NCBI RefSeq assembly: GCF_008831285.2
Contig: NC_045151.1
Coordinates: 10,592,571 to 10,656,570, forward strand
DNA: 64,000 nt
Origin: Nymphaea colorata
Lineage: Eukaryota; Streptophyta; Magnoliopsida; Nymphaeales; Nymphaeaceae
Reading direction: 5' to 3'
This document shows positions 60,240 to 64,000 of this stretch, piece after piece. Below the pieces are notes generated by a model. The model was given only the letters and a program-made list of their open reading frames with translations, did no database searches and was not told where the DNA came from. How positions within the stretch are numbered: the stretch's first letter is position 1; each line of letters opens with the position of its first letter. The translations under genes and the position numbers were made by a program.

Positions 60240-61277
60240 TCGAGAAAGAGAGAGAGAGAGGTAACGAAAAGGAAAAAGTGGAGGGCTAACAGATGAACCT
60301 AAAACCCAAAAACCTATTTAATCAGTCAGCTGCGTCAAGAACCATGGCATGAGCGTCGGCTAGTGACTGGTCAGCTGGTCAAGGACTAGATCAACTACCC
60401 AGCCGAACAGACACTAGATTTGACAACAAAGCTTGTTAGGAATGGCTCTGCAGTTTATAGTTTATAGCAAGATAACCCTCTTCAACTAGATCTGCAGAAA
60501 ACCCAAGCTTCAAAAGGATCACCTTTTACCACCATGTATACCTCCTATATGTTTAATTCATCAAAAAGGCAAGCTATATGATCCATCTCATCCATTAAAG
60601 TGACCACGTTAATATTGAGTTGAGGACACACTAACCTGAATTGCAGTAGGGAGTCAATGATTCGACAAAATTATGGTCGACTCACCAATTAACTAATCCT
60701 GTCACATAATGAACCTAATTGCCTTGTGTAAGCTTATCAATTTTTATAACAGTTGAAACATCAGTGTAAAAGTAGCAAGTCGCTTCAATTTCTACTAGAA
60801 TTTTAGGAGCTGGAAACATAACCAAAAACGGTACCAGCAGTCAGCAGGATAGATTTCAAACAGAAATAATATGTAGAGTTCAAGTTAATAACAGTCTCAT
60901 AAAAGTTCTGGGTCCACATAGTCACAGCATAAGTGGCATACCTTGGCTTGCAGGAACTGGTGTTGTCAAAGGCTTCTTACCACCTTTCTTGTTAGGATGA
61001 AGATTTCCTTTTTTAGATGAAAGTTCATTTTTGCAGAGGAGAAGCTTTGATTCTGAAGAAGCATAGTTTGATTAGAGTTAAGAGAGGACAGGTGATTCTA
61101 CTGTTAATTGATCTTCAGATCTTAAAAATCCTTTCCCATAATTATTTGATTTTCAGAACTACCCTGGGAAATAACAAATCAAAAGGCCGCAAAAAAATTG
61201 TCACAACCTGTAGTGGAGGATCCTCCATGCTCCAATTCCAGAAGCTCCTTGTTTGTAGAATGCATTTTCTGGGACAT
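58223..61277 (-). CDS. NOPCHAP1/C12orf45-like protein (DUF4598), box C/D snoRNP assembly factor
   Basis: Five exons: 61208-61277, 60942-61052, 58707-58777, 58548-58613 and 58223-58456. All junctions are GT/AG, phases agree, and the total is 183 residues. The order of features matches animal C12orf45 (about 185 residues): a short N-terminus with KELL, a basic linker (KKGGKKPLTTPVP), a helix VKDFLEVMAEANQKLK, a segment FDIEALTGNEEQYIEMDLRLG, then an acidic serine-rich tail (SSSDTDDSDDDE) and a basic end KRKRPRIIEL. In animals this protein links NOP58 to the R2TP/RUVBL complex (known); the same role here is inference from likeness. The start ATG at 61,277 is the first usable in frame, but an upstream exon cannot be excluded. 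Intron 2 (2.2 kb) holds a GAGTCA-family element. Confidence 0.7.
58965..59807. mobile_element. hAT-like element, GAGTCA family, copy 3
   Basis: The right end reads in as CAATGTATTAAAACACAGTA, matching copy 1's right end. GACTCGG/GAGTCA words are dense near 58,980-59,130 and 59,725-59,790. The left end is missing or eroded. It lies in intron 2 of the NOPCHAP1-like gene. Confidence 0.65.
60207..60240. repeat. (TA)n(AC)n microsatellite
   Basis: Short compound repeat, followed by a GA run, inside the same intron. Confidence 0.9.
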
Positions 61278-62384
61278 ATCAAACAAGGGAAACAATTACA
61301 AAAAGTGACGAACAAATATTTGATTGTCAACATGTTCGGTATCCCTAAGAGCAGTTATATTTCAATCATGAAGGTGCACAAAGCGAACAGCTGAATTAGA
61401 AGGATGGTGGGACGTCTACTATAGCACAAGTTAGAAACTGAAAGGGAACCGTTGTCTAATTCTCAAAGTAAAAAGAAGGTGATATAAACTTTAATGGCTT
61501 GATCCTAAACAAACCACTTCAGAACAAAAATTCAAGTCACACTATGAATATGTATAGGCAAAGACAAGCTCATACATATGGAAGTACTAAAAACCACGTA
61601 TAAACAAGACGTTCAGTTCCTCCGCAATCGTGTTCCTCCCGCTTGGTAAGCCTTGGGACCATGAAAGTGACGACCCTCAAAGAATAGAAAAGAATACCAG
61701 TCCCCAATACCTTTTTGTTCAACAAAAACCACCATCCTGATACCTCCGGGTTCAATAAACATCGCCATGTCGATGGCTCTGTGTTTAAGAGAACCAACTC
61801 AGAGCACGGAGACTCTCAATAAAAGAAACTAAAAATCAGTATCAAACAAACTAAAAATCAGTATCAAACAATCATCCTTTACACATGGCACCTAGTGGAA
61901 TCCGTTCATTTAGCGATCCATTCAAGGGCAAAACGCCCCACCGATGCCCATTACTTCTCGGGTCTCCCTAAGCTATGACCAACTAGAAAGCAGGATTACC
62001 AATACGTCTAACAAAAAGAAAAAAGCACAGTTAGACAAAGAATGCCCCAAAAGCAAAAGGTTTTGTAAACTAAAGAACGTACAGCGGGGTTGAAACTTCT
62101 ATCCTCGTTACCGAACAACTCAAGGAAGAACTTGAGACAGACAGAGCGCCTTCACCTTGGAACTTTATGAATTGAGGTTTGTCGTTCTCGTCACCCGGAA
62201 GGAAAAAGTTTGAGAGAAATTAAAAGCCGTAAACGATGCGAAGACGACCTTCATTGTTCCATAGTTTCCTTATTCTTTTTTCAGATAAAAGAAAACCACA
62301 TTTGAAAATTCAAATCCGTGCATTCTATGTGGATATGACGTTACATGCTTTTGTTTATTTACCATGTTTTGACGTTCAAACTAA
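61278..62384. other. upstream region of the NOPCHAP1-like gene
   Basis: Probably holds the promoter and 5' untranslated sequence, perhaps with a leader intron. A two-copy short duplication CTAAAAATCAGTATCAAACA lies near 61,828-61,870. No second gene is seen. Confidence 0.35.
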
Positions 62385-62857
62385 CGCCCCGTTTGGATGG
62401 AGGGAAAGGGATGGAGGGAAAGGAAAGGAAAGGAAAGGAAAAGAAAGGAAAGGGAAGAGGAAGGAAAGGGAAGGGAATGAAATGAAAAGAGGTGATTATA
62501 AAAGCTTGTTTGGATAAAAGTAAATTGAATGGAAAGGAAACGATGCAATTTATAATAATACCATCAATAGTCAAAAGGTTGGGAGGCATGGAGAAAAAAA
62601 ACGTGGAGGGGTATTATGGGCAGTCAACACTTTTGCACTTACTCCCTTTCCTTTTCCTCCCAATCCGTCCGATTTGAGAGGGATTGGATTTACACTATAC
62701 AATCCTTTCCTTTCCTTTCCTTTCCCTTCCCTCCCATCCAAACATACTTTTTTCTCTTTTTCCCTCCATTTCCCTCCTTTCTAATTAGCCAACCAAACAC
62801 AGGAGGGATTGCTCAATCCATCTCTTTCCCTCCCTTTCCTTCCAACCAAACAGGCCC
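62385..62857. mobile_element. Tourist-like MITE (PIF/Harbinger type) with purine/pyrimidine arms
   Basis: 473 bp with ends CGCCCCGTTTGG and, reading in from the right, GGGCCTGTTTGG, flanked by TAA on both sides (62382-62384, 62858-62860). The left arm is a long GGAAAGG purine tract and the right arm its CCTTTCC counterpart, so the whole element could fold on itself. Confidence 0.8.
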
Positions 62858-62970
62858 TAAGGGCGCAGTTCATATCTTTATTTTATGGTAACTACATCGT
62901 TTTGACTAAGAACGCAGTTGAAATATTTATTTTGTCTTTTCACATTGGGAAATTGTCACATTCAAAATTG

Positions 62971-62987
62971 GAAGGGGGGGGGGGGGG
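62971..62987. repeat. poly-G run
   Basis: About 14 consecutive G residues (AAGGGGGG...GTGG). The length may be inexact in the assembly. Confidence 0.8.
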
Positions 62988-63067
62988 TGGAGATTCTGAT
63001 CATGGTTCTCAAATCCAAAGATTTTAGATGAAGAGGCAATCGAAGACCCCCCAAGATGGGATAAGTG

Positions 63068-63297
63068 TTTGGATCACGCAATAAAAAAAAGTTAATTTCA
63101 TGAAAAATAACTTATTCAAAAATTGGTTTTTAAATCATTTTTGGAAAACTGGTTGAATGTGTTTGGATAGTAGCACTAAAGCAACTTTTTTTTGTTTTAC
63201 GAAGAACCTTGGGGTTGTTGGGATATTCACTTTCTTTTGAAAAACAGGTTTTGTCAAAAATGACGAAACTCATTATTGTATCATCCAAATGCACATA
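63068..63297. repeat. possible small MITE
   Basis: GTGTTTGGATCACG at the left and GTGCATTTGGATGA reading in from the right form a weak inverted pair around an AT-rich core. No duplication was read. Confidence 0.3.
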
Positions 63298-63425
63298 AAA
63301 TGACATTTTAGAAGCAAAACCATTTTTTACTCAAAAAATTTCTTGAGTGTCATTCAAATTAATGTCCCCAAAAAGTTTTATAAAACAAAGAAGTCCTCTT
63401 CAAAAAATTAAATGGCAAATTAGTT

Positions 63426-63641
63426 TTATTTGCTTTGGACAAGTCCCCTAAAATGCACATAACCCGAGCTCATCATGCTACACCTCTCAGAACACTTCTG
63501 TTGGTTTGCTGATTTTGCAAGTTTGGTTTCAACCTTCTTCCATATTTCTCTCTCTAAAAGACTTTTGGTAGGACCTTGCTCTGGAGTAGGGCTAGACGCT
63601 TTCCTACAACCGATCTTATCCCCAAGATCTCTTGAGGGCAC
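63426..63641 (-). CDS. possible terminal exon of an unrecognised gene
   Basis: The minus strand has a TTTTAG acceptor at 63,642, then 71 open codons ending at TAA (63,426): VPSRDLGDKIGCRKASSP, a REIWKKVETKLAKSA stretch, and a C-terminus HFRGLVQSK. Composition (lysine, serine, charged) is unlike the chance frames nearby. I do not recognise the family. It could also be a scrap of a retroelement. Upstream exons would lie beyond 63,641, where I see none before the window ends. Confidence 0.25.
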   Translation of the reverse strand: MPSRDLGDKIGCRKASSPTPEQGPTKSLLEREIWKKVETKLAKSANQQKCSERCSMMSSGYVHFRGLVQSK

Positions 63642-64000
63642 CTAAAACAAACCTAGAGAAGGCAATAAGACAATGACTCTACCCAGCCGGACTGATATCC
63701 TGGTACTAAACTTCCATATGTAAGTGGATACAGGGGCATGTAAACCCAAATCCCAAGGCTGAATCCTACTACAAAGTATGCTAACGTGTGTGAGGCCAAA
63801 CAAACACAAATGAATCAAACTACTCTACTGGAAATAAAAAGATGCATCAATCACTAGAAATAAAGCCAATGGAAAAACTAGTGTCTCACAGCCGGGTCTT
63901 AGGCCAATGGCTACCGGAAAACTACATGAACACTAAAACCGAAATGCAAACACTAAACGTAGACAAAGAATCACCCCTTTAGACCGGGTCTGAAGGGAAC
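63642..64000. other. right edge, no gene supported
   Basis: Moderately GC-rich sequence with no recognisable coding frame. It may be intron of the gene whose exon is suggested at 63,426-63,641. Confidence 0.3.

Noticed and set aside
60180-60430. tRNA-like words with CTGGTCAAGG
   Set aside because: The segment does not fold into a tRNA cloverleaf and the words recur irregularly, as in dispersed repeats.

Overview
This window is nuclear DNA of a flowering plant. The evidence is three intron-containing genes of plant type, Ty1/Copia elements primed by initiator tRNA-Met, a Ty3/Gypsy remnant, a degenerate LINE, a probable tRNA-derived SINE, and many short non-autonomous DNA transposons, all in AT-rich DNA with long (TA)n runs. 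I could not settle the species or the major clade. No bacterial, plastid or mitochondrial features were seen.

Layout. Positions 1-13,350 are a nest of LTR retrotransposons. Copia-A (minus strand, runs off the left edge) is split by Copia-B (2435-7096), a young insertion with two 256-bp LTRs that read identically and a GTATG target duplication. To the right lie a scrap of a third Copia integrase, a decayed Copia-C (plus strand), and directly joined to it the 3' half of a Gypsy element. From 14,104 to 16,776 are two exons of an OTU-type deubiquitinase gene on the minus strand. Its catalytic exons are not in the window, so the nest lies inside its next intron or has cut the gene. From 17.9 to 36 kb the sequence is mostly transposon-derived: several hAT-type elements with 8-bp target duplications, a solo LTR with a TTAGC duplication, a LINE on the minus strand (25.4-29.9 kb), copies of a GGCGGAGCC-ended MITE, and a Harbinger-like element.

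A complete five-exon VAMP72 R-SNARE gene (minus strand) spans 36,720-42,097 and encodes 222 residues. At the SNARE zero-layer position, where an arginine is expected, it reads serine. A five-exon gene resembling the NOP58 chaperone NOPCHAP1/C12orf45 (minus strand, 183 residues) spans 58,223-61,277. The interval 42.3-58 kb holds a minisatellite, a SINE, MITEs and long stretches where I see no gene. A Tourist-like MITE lies at 62,385-62,857, and a possible terminal exon of an unrecognised gene lies at 63,426-63,641.

The three genes belong to separate cell functions (ubiquitin removal, vesicle fusion, snoRNP assembly) and show no sign of a shared pathway or cluster. The most informative signals are the recently moved but gag-less Copia-B, the altered SNARE zero layer, one hAT-like repeat family present once in an intron of each of the three genes, and the number of MITE families whose target duplications can be read directly.
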